From an uncultured Oscillospiraceae bacterium (GTDB taxonomy: Bacteria > Bacillota > Clostridia > Oscillospirales > Oscillospiraceae): 39,075 nt of DNA. Shown piece by piece: positions 1-11,300 of this stretch. Position numbers and translations under genes: made by a program. The stretch covers positions 1-39,075 of the forward strand of contig CAAEEO010000059.1 of the NCBI GenBank assembly GCA_900754965.1, given 5' to 3'. Position 1 is the first letter of the stretch. Every line of letters begins with the position of its first letter. Below the pieces are notes generated by a model that worked only from the letters and a program-made list of their open reading frames with translations, was not told the origin of the DNA and did not search any database.

Positions 1-21
1 CCCCCGCCTGTCAGGCGGGGG
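1..21. terminator. GC-rich hairpin at window edge, probable terminator of the two-component operon
   Basis: CCCCCGCC (1-8) and GGCGGGGG (14-21) pair around a five-base loop. It lies 25 bases beyond the stop codon of the minus-strand histidine kinase. Any T-run for the minus strand would fall outside the window, so termination is inferred, and the hairpin could equally serve a plus-strand gene to the left. Confidence 0.55.
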
Positions 22-45
22 CGGGGGACTTTGGGGGATAGAGCC

Positions 46-1389
46 TCAAAGAGCCAGCATGACAGAGGAATGGAACACATGGGGATCGTGCGTGAATTCC
101 ACGCCGCCATCATATTTATTGGCGATCATTTCGATGTTTTGCAGACCCAGACCGCTGTGGTTGGGCTTACTGGAAAGGTATCGTCCTTCCGCTTTCTGCA
201 CATCTCCGGAAAAACCGTTGTCCACGGTGATGGCAAGCATCTTTCCGGAGCAGAGCATGTGAAACCGAATGAACCGCTCTTCTGCAGTTCCGTGGCTTGC
301 GGCATCAATGGCATTTTCCAACAGATTGCCCAGAATCACAGACAGGTCGATATCCGAAACGGACAACTCTTCCGGAATCTGGATACGGACATGGAACTGG
401 ATATCGTTCCGGAGGGCGAGAGACTGGTAATATCCCACGACCATATTGACCACGGGGTTATGGCAAAGCTGCGTCAGATCGGGCTGCTGCGTGGAGTTCA
501 GATACTGTTCCAGATAGTCGCAGGCATCCTGGGTGCGTCCGCTCTGCAAAAATGCCTGCAATGTGACCAGATGATGCCGGAGATCGTGGTTCATTCTGCG
601 GCTGTTTTCGATGTTGGTGCAGATGTGGCGATACTGCTCCTCTTGAATGGACAGGAGATGGCGGGCCTGGTCGGCATCGTGTTGGGAGTGGAGTTTTTCA
701 TAGGACAGGTACATCATTTTGAAGAAAATGAGGTAGATGACCAGCACCAGAATGAACAGGGTGAAAAACAGGAACAGGGACATGGGATTATAGAGATAGT
801 CAAACTCGATGAAAGATAATCCCACCGTCAGCAGCAGGAACAGAAACAGGGGCAATCCGGCCAGGTAGGTACATTCCTTTGGGGTCAGACCGGCCTCCAC
901 CGGGCGGTAATACCGGGCCAAAATGAACAGAAACAGCGGCAGCAGCAGAGCGGTCAGGACTGCTAAAATGGCAAGCTCCGGGAGCTGATAGGGCAGGCCG
1001 TCATAGAGTACCGCCGAGGTGGTAATGGTGCAGATGGCGTTGTTGATGGAAGAAATCACCAGTCCGCCGGTGAGGGCAAAGGAAAAGACAAACAGCTTTT
1101 TCTGCCAGATTCCCAATGTCAGATACAAGTACCAGGCAAGACAGGGGAGCAGACACAGGAGAAAGACTACATTGATGGACTGGAACAGGGTGTGATTCGG
1201 TGGGAGCATGCGCTGCAGACCGCAGCCGCAGCCGGCGAACAGTGTGCCGAGTGCAAGAAACAGCGGCAAAGTCAGCGCGGCAGACCGGTTCCTGGAGAAC
1301 CGCAGCTGCTGGGAATAGGGGAAAAAGGCGAGCACTGAAAAGGGGATCACTTGCAGGAGAAAATCGCAGAACAGACGGAAAAAGATCAC
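46..1389 (-). CDS. AgrC-like GHKL-domain sensor histidine kinase
   Basis: Membrane sensor kinase of the AgrC/quorum-type family, expected to autophosphorylate and pass phosphate to the LytTR regulator encoded just upstream. About the first 230 residues are a run of hydrophobic membrane segments, followed by a linker (SIQEEQYRHICTNIENSRR), a dimerisation/phosphoacceptor segment NHDLRHHL with the likely His, and a C-terminal GHKL ATPase. The N-box reads NLLENAIDAA and the G-box GLGLQNI. The start is GTG at 1389, with AAGGAG about ten bases upstream, and it overlaps the regulator's stop as GTGA, so the pair is translationally coupled. No agrB/agrD-like processing protein or peptide gene is visible beside it; the stimulus is unknown. 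The family call is firm. Confidence 0.9.
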   Translation of the reverse strand: MIFFRLFCDFLLQVIPFSVLAFFPYSQQLRFSRNRSAALTLPLFLALGTLFAGCGCGLQRMLPPNHTLFQSINVVFLLCLLPCLAWYLYLTLGIWQKKLFVFSFALTGGLVISSINNAICTITTSAVLYDGLPYQLPELAILAVLTALLLPLFLFILARYYRPVEAGLTPKECTYLAGLPLFLFLLLTVGLSFIEFDYLYNPMSLFLFFTLFILVLVIYLIFFKMMYLSYEKLHSQHDADQARHLLSIQEEQYRHICTNIENSRRMNHDLRHHLVTLQAFLQSGRTQDACDYLEQYLNSTQQPDLTQLCHNPVVNMVVGYYQSLALRNDIQFHVRIQIPEELSVSDIDLSVILGNLLENAIDAASHGTAEERFIRFHMLCSGKMLAITVDNGFSGDVQKAEGRYLSSKPNHSGLGLQNIEMIANKYDGGVEFTHDPHVFHSSVMLAL

Positions 1390-2096
1390 GATGTACCACT
1401 CCTTGTCAGGTCAAATAAAAAGCACTGATATTGGGCTTTCAGTTCGGCACGGTTGTTTCGGGAAAGGGAGATTTCTGTTCCGTCCTTTAAGATCAGCTTG
1501 CCGGAGAGGAACGAGCCGATATATTCCATATTCACCACGAAACTGCGCTGGGGACGGAGAAACCGATGGCGATCCAGTTGGTCAAAGAGGGTGTTGAGCG
1601 GGGTATAGGTCTGAAACTGCCGTTCGGCGGTGTGGACGATGCAGAGCTTGTCAAACACTTCGATATAGGTGATTTTCGAGGTCGCAATGGGCACCGCGCC
1701 CTGGCTGGTCTGGATATACAGGACGGGGTCGGTGTGCTGCCCGATGCGGGAAAGACAGCGGTCCATGGCCTCCCAGACGGCGGCCTGCTCCAGCGGTTTG
1801 AGCAGATAGTGGGCAGCGCCCAGTCCGAACGCCTCCACGGCGTGGTCCCGGCTGGTGGTGACAAAAACCACCTGGGCATTGCCGCCCAGCTGCCGGATGG
1901 CCTCAGTGCCCAGAAGTCCGTCCAGATAAATGTCCATGAAAACGATGGAAAAGGGGGTGGTGGCAGACAGAAGTGCCTCGCCGCTGAGAAAGCGCCGAAT
2001 GGTGAGATTCAGACCGTGGGAAACTTCGTATGCCCGAAGAAATCCCTCCAGTATATCCAACTGGGACTCCTCATCATCGCACAGTGCGACCTGCAA
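1386..2096 (-). CDS. LytTR-family response regulator (AgrA-like)
   Basis: Cytoplasmic response regulator: N-terminal receiver domain with the acidic pair CDDE (residues 6-9) and phosphoacceptor Asp55 in MDIYLDG, the conserved KPL near the end of the receiver, then a LytTR DNA-binding domain (about residues 130-230, RPQRSFVVNMEYI motif region). Start choice: an ATG lies at 2105 but the only good ribosome site, GGAAAGGA (about 2105-2112), touches it. The TTG at 2096 sits eight bases after that site and gives the usual family N-terminus M-QVALCDDE. It is first in a two-gene operon with the kinase and is transcribed divergently from the giant SLH protein, a plausible but unproven target. Confidence 0.9.
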   Translation of the reverse strand: MQVALCDDEESQLDILEGFLRAYEVSHGLNLTIRRFLSGEALLSATTPFSIVFMDIYLDGLLGTEAIRQLGGNAQVVFVTTSRDHAVEAFGLGAAHYLLKPLEQAAVWEAMDRCLSRIGQHTDPVLYIQTSQGAVPIATSKITYIEVFDKLCIVHTAERQFQTYTPLNTLFDQLDRHRFLRPQRSFVVNMEYIGSFLSGKLILKDGTEISLSRNNRAELKAQYQCFLFDLTRSGTS

Positions 2097-2131
2097 GCAA
2101 AACACATCCTTTCCATGGAATTTCGCTCTCT

Positions 2132-2160
2132 ATCATAGCAGTAAATCCATATCGACGCAA
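2132..2160 (-). promoter_or_regulatory. Sigma-A promoter of the two-component operon
   Basis: Read on the minus strand: -35 TTGCGT (2160-2155), 17-base spacer, -10 TATGAT (2137-2132) with an upstream TGC forming an extended -10. It lies about 30 bases before the ribosome site of the response regulator. Confidence 0.7.
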
Positions 2161-2230
2161 GCAAAGGGTCTGCTCCATTTCGCAGAAAGCAGATTTTAAG
2201 CGTGAACTGTACCGCGCAGGCGGAAAGAGT

Positions 2231-2240
2231 GCGGTATAAT
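2231..2240 (+). promoter_or_regulatory. -10 box of the giant SLH protein gene
   Basis: Perfect TATAAT at 2235-2240, about 118 bases before the ATG. No convincing -35 element is seen at 16-18 bases upstream, so it may depend on an activator. The divergent response regulator is a natural candidate (inference). Confidence 0.5.
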
Positions 2241-2263
2241 AAATGCAAAGTCATGTGGATTTT

Positions 2264-2329
2264 CGGAGCGAAAGCAGCTTGCCTCCCGGTTCGTCAGAGA
2301 AATCGGGGAGGCCATTTTGCGCTGCTCCG
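2264..2329 (+). promoter_or_regulatory. Structured 5' leader (two-part hairpin) of the SLH giant
   Basis: Outer arms CGGAGC (2264-2269) and GCTCCG (2324-2329), with an extra AGC/GCT pairing, enclose a 7-bp stem GCCTCCC (2281-2287)/GGGAGGC (2306-2312). It lies between the -10 box and the ribosome site, in the transcribed leader. I do not recognise a known riboswitch consensus. There is no T-run after it, so it is not a terminator; an RNA-stability or regulatory element is possible. Confidence 0.45.
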
Positions 2330-2357
2330 GAAAGAAATGATTGAGGAGGAGAAAGGC

Positions 2358-5300
2358 ATGAAAAAACAGGTTTGCAAACGGCTGATTGCGATGATGCTCG
2401 CAGTGGTCATGACCGTTTCGCTGCTGCCCACGGCAGTATTTGCCTCCCTGTTGGACAATCAGCCGGCCTATAACCGGGAGATTTTGTCCCAGCTGCGGGA
2501 GATTTGCGGCAGCAAAGAAGAGGCGGAGCGGTATTACGATCTGCTCCAGGACTATCATCTGCTGGAGGAGGACGGCAGCGCCGTGGAGCACTGGGCCATC
2601 ACCATGGACGGCAAGGAGATGACCCTTGCCGAACTGCGCGCCCTGCTGAATGGCAGCTATGACGGCAAGCAGATCGTGGAGGTGGACGGTACGCCCGTCT
2701 CTCTGGCAGATTTGGCGGTGATTTTGGAGATCGAGGACTACATCGCCTATCTGCGGGAGACCTACTTCACCGGCCACCAGTGGACGCAGGAGCAGAAAGA
2801 CAATCTGGACAGTCTGATGGGGCAGATCAACAGTCAGGGACTCCAGATTGAGCCGGCGGCAAACGGGCTGTCGAATCCTATGGATGCGCACAATGTTGCG
2901 TTAGAGGTCACACAGAATCAGAATACATTTACATTTCAAGTTAGCGACCCGGCGCATATGAGAGGGCCGGTCACGTTTGATTGGCAGGCGCTTTCCGGCT
3001 CCCAGAAAGTCACCGGGAAAACGGATGGCACCGTGACCTTGACGGCAGAGAACCCGATGACGACCATCACGGTTCAGCCGGCAGAGAACAGCACGGAGGG
3101 GAACGACCCCGTGCGCTCTAAGGCGGACTTGCTGGCATATCTCAAGGTATATAATGTGCAGAATGCCAGAATTCTGGACGGCGGCAAGAAACGGGACGCC
3201 AAAACCTATGAAATCCGGTTCCTCGGAAACACATACTACCCCCAATCCTTTGATATAAAATTTATGCTTGATTCTAAGGGGGATATGCAGACCGTTAACT
3301 TTACGGAGGAACAGAAACAGGGGTTTCAATGGGGCATTTACGATCAGGTGGAATTGATCTATCAAGATCGAATTGACTACACATTCCAAGAGCAGGTTCC
3401 TGTCAACACGACCTCAGGCGGCATGGAGCGCTGGATGCAGATGTATCAAGGTGATATTTCTGTCTACCGCTTGCGTGATGTGCAACTCAAGCAAGATGGT
3501 ACGGTGCTGAAAAAGCTCCAGGGAGGACCGGGCGATCTGACTTCGGCATCCACGCAGGATACTCTCTACTTTAATTGCCCACCGGAAGGCGAACTCATAA
3601 TGACACGGATGTCTATCCAGGGGATTGATCCAAAAAAGCCTGTTACTTTGCAAATTGAAAAAGATTTTAAAACTGTATACACGTGGAAAGGGAGCAGTTG
3701 GGAGATCAAAGAAACGCGCCCTATGTATCTAAGTACATTTTATTTACGTTTCAATGATACGACCTCGCCTGAAATTCTCAGTATTTCTGCCCCGGAAGGA
3801 ACCTACAAACCCGGCGAGATTGTGCCGGTGACGGTCAAGTTTTCCAGTATGGTGGATGCTGAAGTCCGCTTTTTGGGGGATGATCAGACATACAGTGCAG
3901 GCGGCAGCAATATCCTGACCTTCCCCTATACGGTGAAGGAGTTGGATAGCGGGAGTCTGTCCATCAGCAGCATCACGGCTTGGAATTATAGAAAAGAAGG
4001 CGGACACGCGCGGGAGGGTACCTACGCTGCCCCGGTGACAACCGAAAAGAATATCGTCACAGATAACACCACCATACAGCTTTCGGGCGTCAAGCTGGAA
4101 ACTCCCGACCCGGAGAAAGCCATTGAGAGCGTGAGTGCAACACTGGATGAGAGCGATCCCCTCAACCCTGTGCTGAAAGTGGGTATCCAAATCTCTAATG
4201 ACAAAATATTGACTTCGTGGCTTACCAGTTCGACCATACAGGTGGACGGGAAGAGCTATATCGACCCGGCTGTTCTGTCCGTTGCGGCAGACGGCGACGA
4301 AAAGCGATACCCCATCCCTGTGGGAGATACCATCACGGGACAGGTGCTGTCTGTGGATATCCCGCTGGAGCAGAATTTTGGCACACAGGGGCGGACTCGC
4401 ATTGCCGAACTCTATTGGCGCGGCAAATGGATGATGGGAAAATGTTCCGATGCTGTGACCCAAAACCCGGTGACATTTATTGATGAACAGGCGCTCTCTG
4501 CGTCCATCGCCATCAAGGAGAAGGGGACGGAGAAGGATTATCCCTTTGAGAACCCCGAAAATCCCGTGATCTATGTCCAGAGCGATATGCCGAGCATCCG
4601 GGCATCGTTCGAGTTGAATGGAAACTTTACATTTGACGACAAGAACAAGACCGCCGTGGACGGAACCCCGGAGGCTGAGAGTGCTGATTTCGTCTGGAAA
4701 TCCAGCAACCCTGCGGTGGCAGTCATCGACAAGGACGGCAACATAACCCCTGTTGGCAGCGGCACGACCGAGATCACCCTCACCGCCCGGAACGGCGGCG
4801 TGGAGGGGAAGGCGGTGACCGTAAAGGCGACCTATCAGGTCAAGGAAAAGACCTACTCGGAGCTGAACTTTGCCGCCGGACTGACGCCCTTCCTCGTTAT
4901 CCCCAACAATGCGCTCAACGGAGGGGACGGCCAGGATGTGACGGTCTACTGGTCCAGTAACCTGTGCGACAAAAATGGGGAAACGCCCACCGAATTCACG
5001 GTGGAACTAAAACGGGGCAGCGAACCCGTTGACTTGAACGGTGAGAAAGAGGGCACCTGCTTGACCGTTTCTGGTACGGCCAAAAAGCCGGTTTCCAGTG
5101 TCACCATTCCCGGAAAGTTTTTGGGATATGATTACGACAGCGGGAGCAACACCTTTACGGTGACCGTGTCTGCCCGCTATGGCGAGAAGGATTATACGGC
5201 GACGGCGACCATTTGTTTGGAGTCCAAACCCGCCCAGGTCTCTCTGAACAAACTGGAAAACTACTATATTCTGGACACTGTCGGCAGCGTGGACATCGGC

Positions 5301-8300
5301 TGGAATGTGAGAAATCTGGACCGTGCCAGCGGCGAAGATGTGAGTGAACTGTTCAAATTCCAGATCACAAAAGGCGGTCAAGAGGTTGCGAAAGTGGACA
5401 AACTGGAATTGGTCAACGGCGCTGCCAGCGGCAAGGTTACGCTGGATAATCTGGCGGTTCATGCCAATCAGAGCGACCCGTCCAGTTACCGGCAGGTGTA
5501 TACCGTGACCCTCCAGGCGAAAAACGGCAAGGACAGCACTTGGAGTTACGACTCCTTCCTGCTGTATGTCTATGACGCGGACGCCCTGAAGATTATGGTG
5601 GACGGAAACGACCAGAGCAGTGTAACGATGTCCAATGTAAGCAGGATTGCGGACATGAAGCAGGAGCAGATTCTGGCGCTCAAGCGGGATATCTATCTGA
5701 AAAATATCATTTCCGCCAACTACGGTGAGTATGCATGGAGCGAAGTCGCCGACCAGATTATGTGGAAGTCGGCGGACAACAAGGTGGCGACGGTGAATTA
5801 TCAGCAGGGAACCCTGTATGATAACATTGAGAATTTCTCCTATACTTCGTATCGGCCCACCACTGATTTTGGCCTGTCCGGACTGTCTGACGGCAGCACA
5901 ACGGTGACCGCCACCCACAAACTCACCGGCATGAAAGACAGCCTGAATGTCCAGGTGGAAACGCTGAAAGACAAGCTGTATCTCTTCCAGTGTTATCCCC
6001 AGACCCAGACCACGCTGACCTTTGAAGAGTATACCGATGCGTCGAAAACTGCCAAAAAGCCGGTCACGCTGACTTCGGACGAAACCGGTGCCGCGGCATA
6101 CTATGCCGAGTATGGCATTGCCAGTGATGTCTACTGCCAGGCAGAAAAGGACGGCATTCAGTATACGGGTACATTCTACCTCAACCAGCTGAAAACCGGC
6201 GAGGGGGATTGGACCAGACTGGAGCGCTACCCCTGCAACAATCTCCAGCTGCGCCGGGCGGCTTACGCCTACCTCTACCTGAAAAATCCGGACGGCACCC
6301 CTTATGCCGGAAAAATCACTTTCCGGGGCGGCGTGTATGTCAACGGCGAGTACAAGGAAACGGCACTGTTTAGTCTGGATGGTCAAGCAGTCAGCACGCC
6401 GGGCAATCCGGATACCTCCGTCACTTTGGGCAGCGACGGCAAACTGACTGTGCTCATGGACCAGAGTCAGTGGGGACTGAGCAGCGGCGGTGTGACCCGT
6501 GGGGACAAGGTGGAATATGTGTTCCAAATCGAGACGGACGACAGCAAGTATTACCCTCTTGTCTACACCATCAATGCCGTTGCCAATGAGGACGCTTTTG
6601 TCAGCAATGGCGAGGCAGTGGTTTCGTTCCGGAAAAATCCAGAAACGGATAAGCACCCCTTTGTGGTGAACCAGTCCGTGAGTTACTCCAATTATGGAGG
6701 GACTGTTTCGGTACTGGACAGCACCGATCAGATTGGGCCCGGCAACAGCTTTCCCGAGGTCAGCCTGACCACGGAAGTCATGTGGTGGGGGGAGGCGCGC
6801 CCTGAAACGCCCGCCAACAGCCTCAAACTCTATCTGGAGGGAAAACGCACCCCGGTGTCTGCCGATTCCGGCGAATTTACCAGCAGCAATCAGACATACC
6901 CCTTCTTGAATTGTGTGGTCACTACCTACACTGTAAAGCTGAACAAGGACAGCTTGGAGGGTGTGCTGTCTGCCGGGGAGAGTTCTGGCTTGCTCCTGGA
7001 GTATTACCGGGATGGCAAGACCGTGACCCGGCAGGAGACGCTCCCCTTCCGCCTGTGCAATATGATCGGAGTGACGAAACCGGAAGAAGCGGAGGAGCTG
7101 GTGAGCCAGATCAAAGAGATCGGAAACATGATGGGCACGACCGCGAAGGACACCAAGAAAAGTTTTGGCGACGAGTTTGTCAATATCGCCCTCAATCTGG
7201 TGGCCAGCGACTCCTATACGGCGCCCCAGGGGAAGATGTTCTCCCTCCGCATTGCTCCCACCAATGACCCCACCAAGTTCCTAGGACTGATGGAGGCCAA
7301 TCTGGGCAATATGTCCGACAAGGATCAGGTCACCGGCGTGTATGCCGGGGCAGACACCAGCGGAAAGAGCGACTTGGACTATACGCCCGGTCTGAGCGAA
7401 TTGATGACCCTGACGGGAACCAAAAAACTCAAGGATTATCTGTTCGAGGACTTCAACAAGGTCATGCGCGGAAAGTCTGTGCGGAACATCAATTTCGATG
7501 TAGGCGGCTATGCAGAGGCTTTGGTGTACTACGATGAGAGCGCCAAGGTTTGGAAAATGCAGATTCTCTCCGGTGGATTCAATGCCGGCGGCGGTCTGTC
7601 TTATAGCTACAACTGGAACACCGTGGTGGGCATTGTGCCTTTTACTTCCACCCTCACGGTGGGCGGCACTGCGGAAGTATCTATGGATACGCTGTCTGTG
7701 GAATACTATGATGCCGCCTCAAATACCAACGGTCTGGGCAACGATTTCCTCACGCAGCTGCGTATTTATCTCTATCTGCGTTTCTTTGCCGGCGTAGGCT
7801 TTGACTACTCCGTGATTGCCTTTAAGCTGGGCTTATACGGGCAGATTAACATGGATATGCAGTTCCAGTGGCTCAATCGGCCTTATATGAAAGCCGACGG
7901 CAGCGTGCAGAATATGGCAGATGGAGGAAAGCGGTCAGTATTGAACGGTCAGCACTTCGCCGTCGACGGACAGATCGGTCTGGAATTTTTGGTGAAAGTC
8001 CTGTTTATCAGCTATGAGCAGATTTTGTATTCCTATAATTTCAATCTGTGGGATAAGACAACAGGAGATTGGGAGACGATTCAGAACAACTGGGCTGCAA
8101 ATAAGGATGTCCACCAGGGCATGATCGACTCCCTGCTGAAAAACGGCGGAATGTCGGTGCAGAATGTGGGCGGGCAGCAGATGCTTTCCCTCAACCTGGC
8201 GCCCACATTGGAAGATCGGAGTTACCTGAAGGACGAGGACTTCTCCCGTCAATGGGGCGAGAACTTCTCCCTGTTTGCATTGGACAAGCAGAACGGCCTT

Positions 8301-11300
8301 GCCAATCTGGAAAGCAGCACCTACCCCTATGCCAACCCGGTAGTTTCGGATGACGGAAAAGTTCTGGTTTACCTCAGCGATCAGAACAGTGCAGATGTAC
8401 AGCAGACCCATGTGGCCTACGCTATCGGAAAGAACGGCGTATATCAGCAAGGCAAATGTATTCCGGATACTGGCACTGACACTGGATTCGGCGACAGCCA
8501 GGCGGTTCTGTCCGGAACAGAGCAGTTTGCGGTCAGCGCATGGACTCGCCAGATGGTGGACATCCACAAGGACGACGGTGCAGTCCTGACTCACGAGGAC
8601 CAGATGATGATGACCAACGGCACCGAAGTATACGCCGCTGTGTATAACGGGAATAATTGGTCCAGTACCCGTCTGAGCGAAAATTCTGCCCCCGATTTGG
8701 CTCCCGTGGTAGCGGCCAGCGGCGACAAGGCCCTTGTGGCCTGGCGCTCTGTAGCGTCCAGCAGTGCGGAAAATCTGGTCAGCTTTGACCAGAAGGACAC
8801 CATCGTGTTCAAAATCTGGGATGGAACTGGCTGGAGTGAGCAGCCTGTTACCCTGTATAACGGTACCTCCGGTTCGGTGAAGGGTCTGACAGCGGACATT
8901 TTGTCGGATGGCAGCGCTGCCGCCGTGGCCTATACGCTGGACATCGACGGAAACGATGAGACCATTGAAGACCGGGAGATCATCTATGCGGTGGTCGATC
9001 TGGAAAGCGGTGAGGTCGTCCGCACCGTGCGGGCCACCAACGACGGCTATCTGGACGAAAATCCCCAACTGGCATCGGTGACCTTCCCCGGAGAGAAGGC
9101 CGAACGCTTTGTCCTCGGCTGGTATACGGAGCAGGCGGTTGCACAGGATGGTGCGGCTGTATTGGATGGCGGTGAGAAAGAATCCACACAGGACAAACTC
9201 TCCGACATTCGCCTGATCGATTTCGATGCCAGCGGCAATCCCATGCAGGGACTGCCCGACTCCATCAGCCAGGTGGCAGACGGATATGATGTGGCGATCA
9301 CCCCCAATTTCCGCTTTACCAAGAACGCCGCAACCATCAATGACCTGTCTATCCTCTGGGTGGAGCGGGCTGATGGAACGCTGCGGGCTGTTGAAGGAGA
9401 TGGCGGGGCTGCAACTGCCGCTGTCGATATGTCTGAGCTGAAAACGGAGCGGGATGTGCTCAAGGGCATCAAGTTCTACACCTACGGCCAGAACGATGAG
9501 ATGATTCGCTTCACCGGCGCTGTGGATGTGGCAGAGATGAAGGACAGCACCCTGATTGACCACTTTGACGCCTATGTGAGCGACGCACAAAGCAATGAGG
9601 TCAAGGCGGTCATTCTGGGCACGACTTACGGGGAAGGCGGCGCCACCGAGACCCGAATCGTGACCCTGGCAGACCCGGAGGGCACTCAGGCGCAGGTTAC
9701 TGTGCCCGAGCGCACCAGCGCCATGTATACGGCCACCGAAACCTATACGGACAAGATGGAAGTGCCTGCCGTATTGGCTGACTATGAAACCGTCAAGCTG
9801 GGCAGCAAGACCCAGATTCTCTTCACCATCGAAAACCGGGGCATCCATGCCATCAAACGGTTGTCCATTGATGTTGGTGGTACACAGACTGCCTATGAGA
9901 ATCTAAATCTGCTCCCGGGAGATACCATTCAGCTTTACGGTGATTATCAGGTGCCGAAGGACAAAGTCGTTGATCCGAACTATACCGTTCAGGCCACATT
10001 TGATGATCAGATCGGTGCATCGGGGAAAGCTGCAAAGCAGACCCAGGTCACTGGCACGCTCTATCTGGATCGTCCGGATTTGGAGATCACCAATGCAAAG
10101 ATTGTGGAGGAAGTGGACGGCAACCGTGTAATCCAGATCAAGCTCAATAACCGTTCGGCTGCGGCATTGAAAGATTCCGACCGGACTGTGCGCCTGAGTT
10201 TTTACACGGATGTCACCTGCGAGCAGAAGATGCCCGGTATGGAATCTGTTGAAATCACCGAGGCAGCCGATCTGGGTATGATCGACAATGGTGGATACAG
10301 CACCCAGAAAACTTTCCGGATCGCAGACTATTTGAAAGCGGTCAATGAAAATGCTGAAACGACACAGACGGAACTTCCGGCCAACGGCGTGCCCATCTTT
10401 ATCAAGGCGGAGATTTTGCAGCCGGAGGAAGAAAACTCTGCTCAGATGAGTTCCATGCCGGAACCGGTGACCAGTAATAACTACAGCAATGTTACCGCGG
10501 AGAATCTGGCGGTGCGTACCGGCAGGGATGCCGTCATCACCAGCACCCTGTCCAGTGATGGAAAAAACACCACGGTTTCGGTCACCGTGCAGAACACCCG
10601 CTATGCGCAGACTGCCACCGGAAACATTATCGTCACCCTCCTGGATGCGGATGGCAAAGTGCTGGGGCAGCAGCAGAGCTACACCGGCAAAGAAGGGGAG
10701 AACGGACTGCTGACGCTCGAGGGTGAGCAGAAAGTGACCAAGACCTTTACATTTGCCGGACGGCAGGGGGCATCGGTGCAGGTCACCTACTCCGATTTGA
10801 TTTTGAATGTTCCCAGCAGTGAATTGGTCAGTTTGAACTTCTCCAACATTGGCGGAATCGATCTGAACAGTTTTGTGTACAAGGAAGATACCGGAACCTA
10901 TGAGGCCGTTGCGGTCACAGATGATTTGGAGGTCACGACGGTCATGGCCAGCGCCAAGTCGGCCACGGCGAAGATCGCAGTGGCACAGGATGTGGTGCAG
11001 TCGGTTGCCGATGAGCAGACGGGAACCAATGCGCTGAGCAAAACCGTATCCCTTGTAACCGGACGGGTGAATACCATCACTGTGACAGTCACAGATGGGG
11101 AACTGAAAAGCACCTATGTCCTTAAAATTCAGAATAACGGCGCGCCGGGAATCGATGCGCCTGTCACTACCCCCGGGAAGACACCTTTTGCAGATGTCCC
11201 CCAGGATACCTGGTACCACGATGCGGTGCAGTATGTTTATGAGCACGGCTTGATGAGCGGCACAGGCGCCACGATGTTCTCACCGGATCTGACCACCACC

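Noticed and set aside
2264..2329. c-di-GMP riboswitch before the SLH gene
   Set aside because: The conserved receptor and linker motifs of the c-di-GMP-I and -II classes are not present; only a generic hairpin can be supported.
2202..2357. N-terminal extension of the SLH giant
   Set aside because: It starts upstream of the -10 box and precedes a clear signal peptide with its own ribosome site at ATG 2358.
7935..9848. Minus-strand open frames (also 5007-6656 and 9903-11246) opposite the SLH giant
   Set aside because: Shadows of the giant gene; no promoter, ribosome site or recognisable domain.
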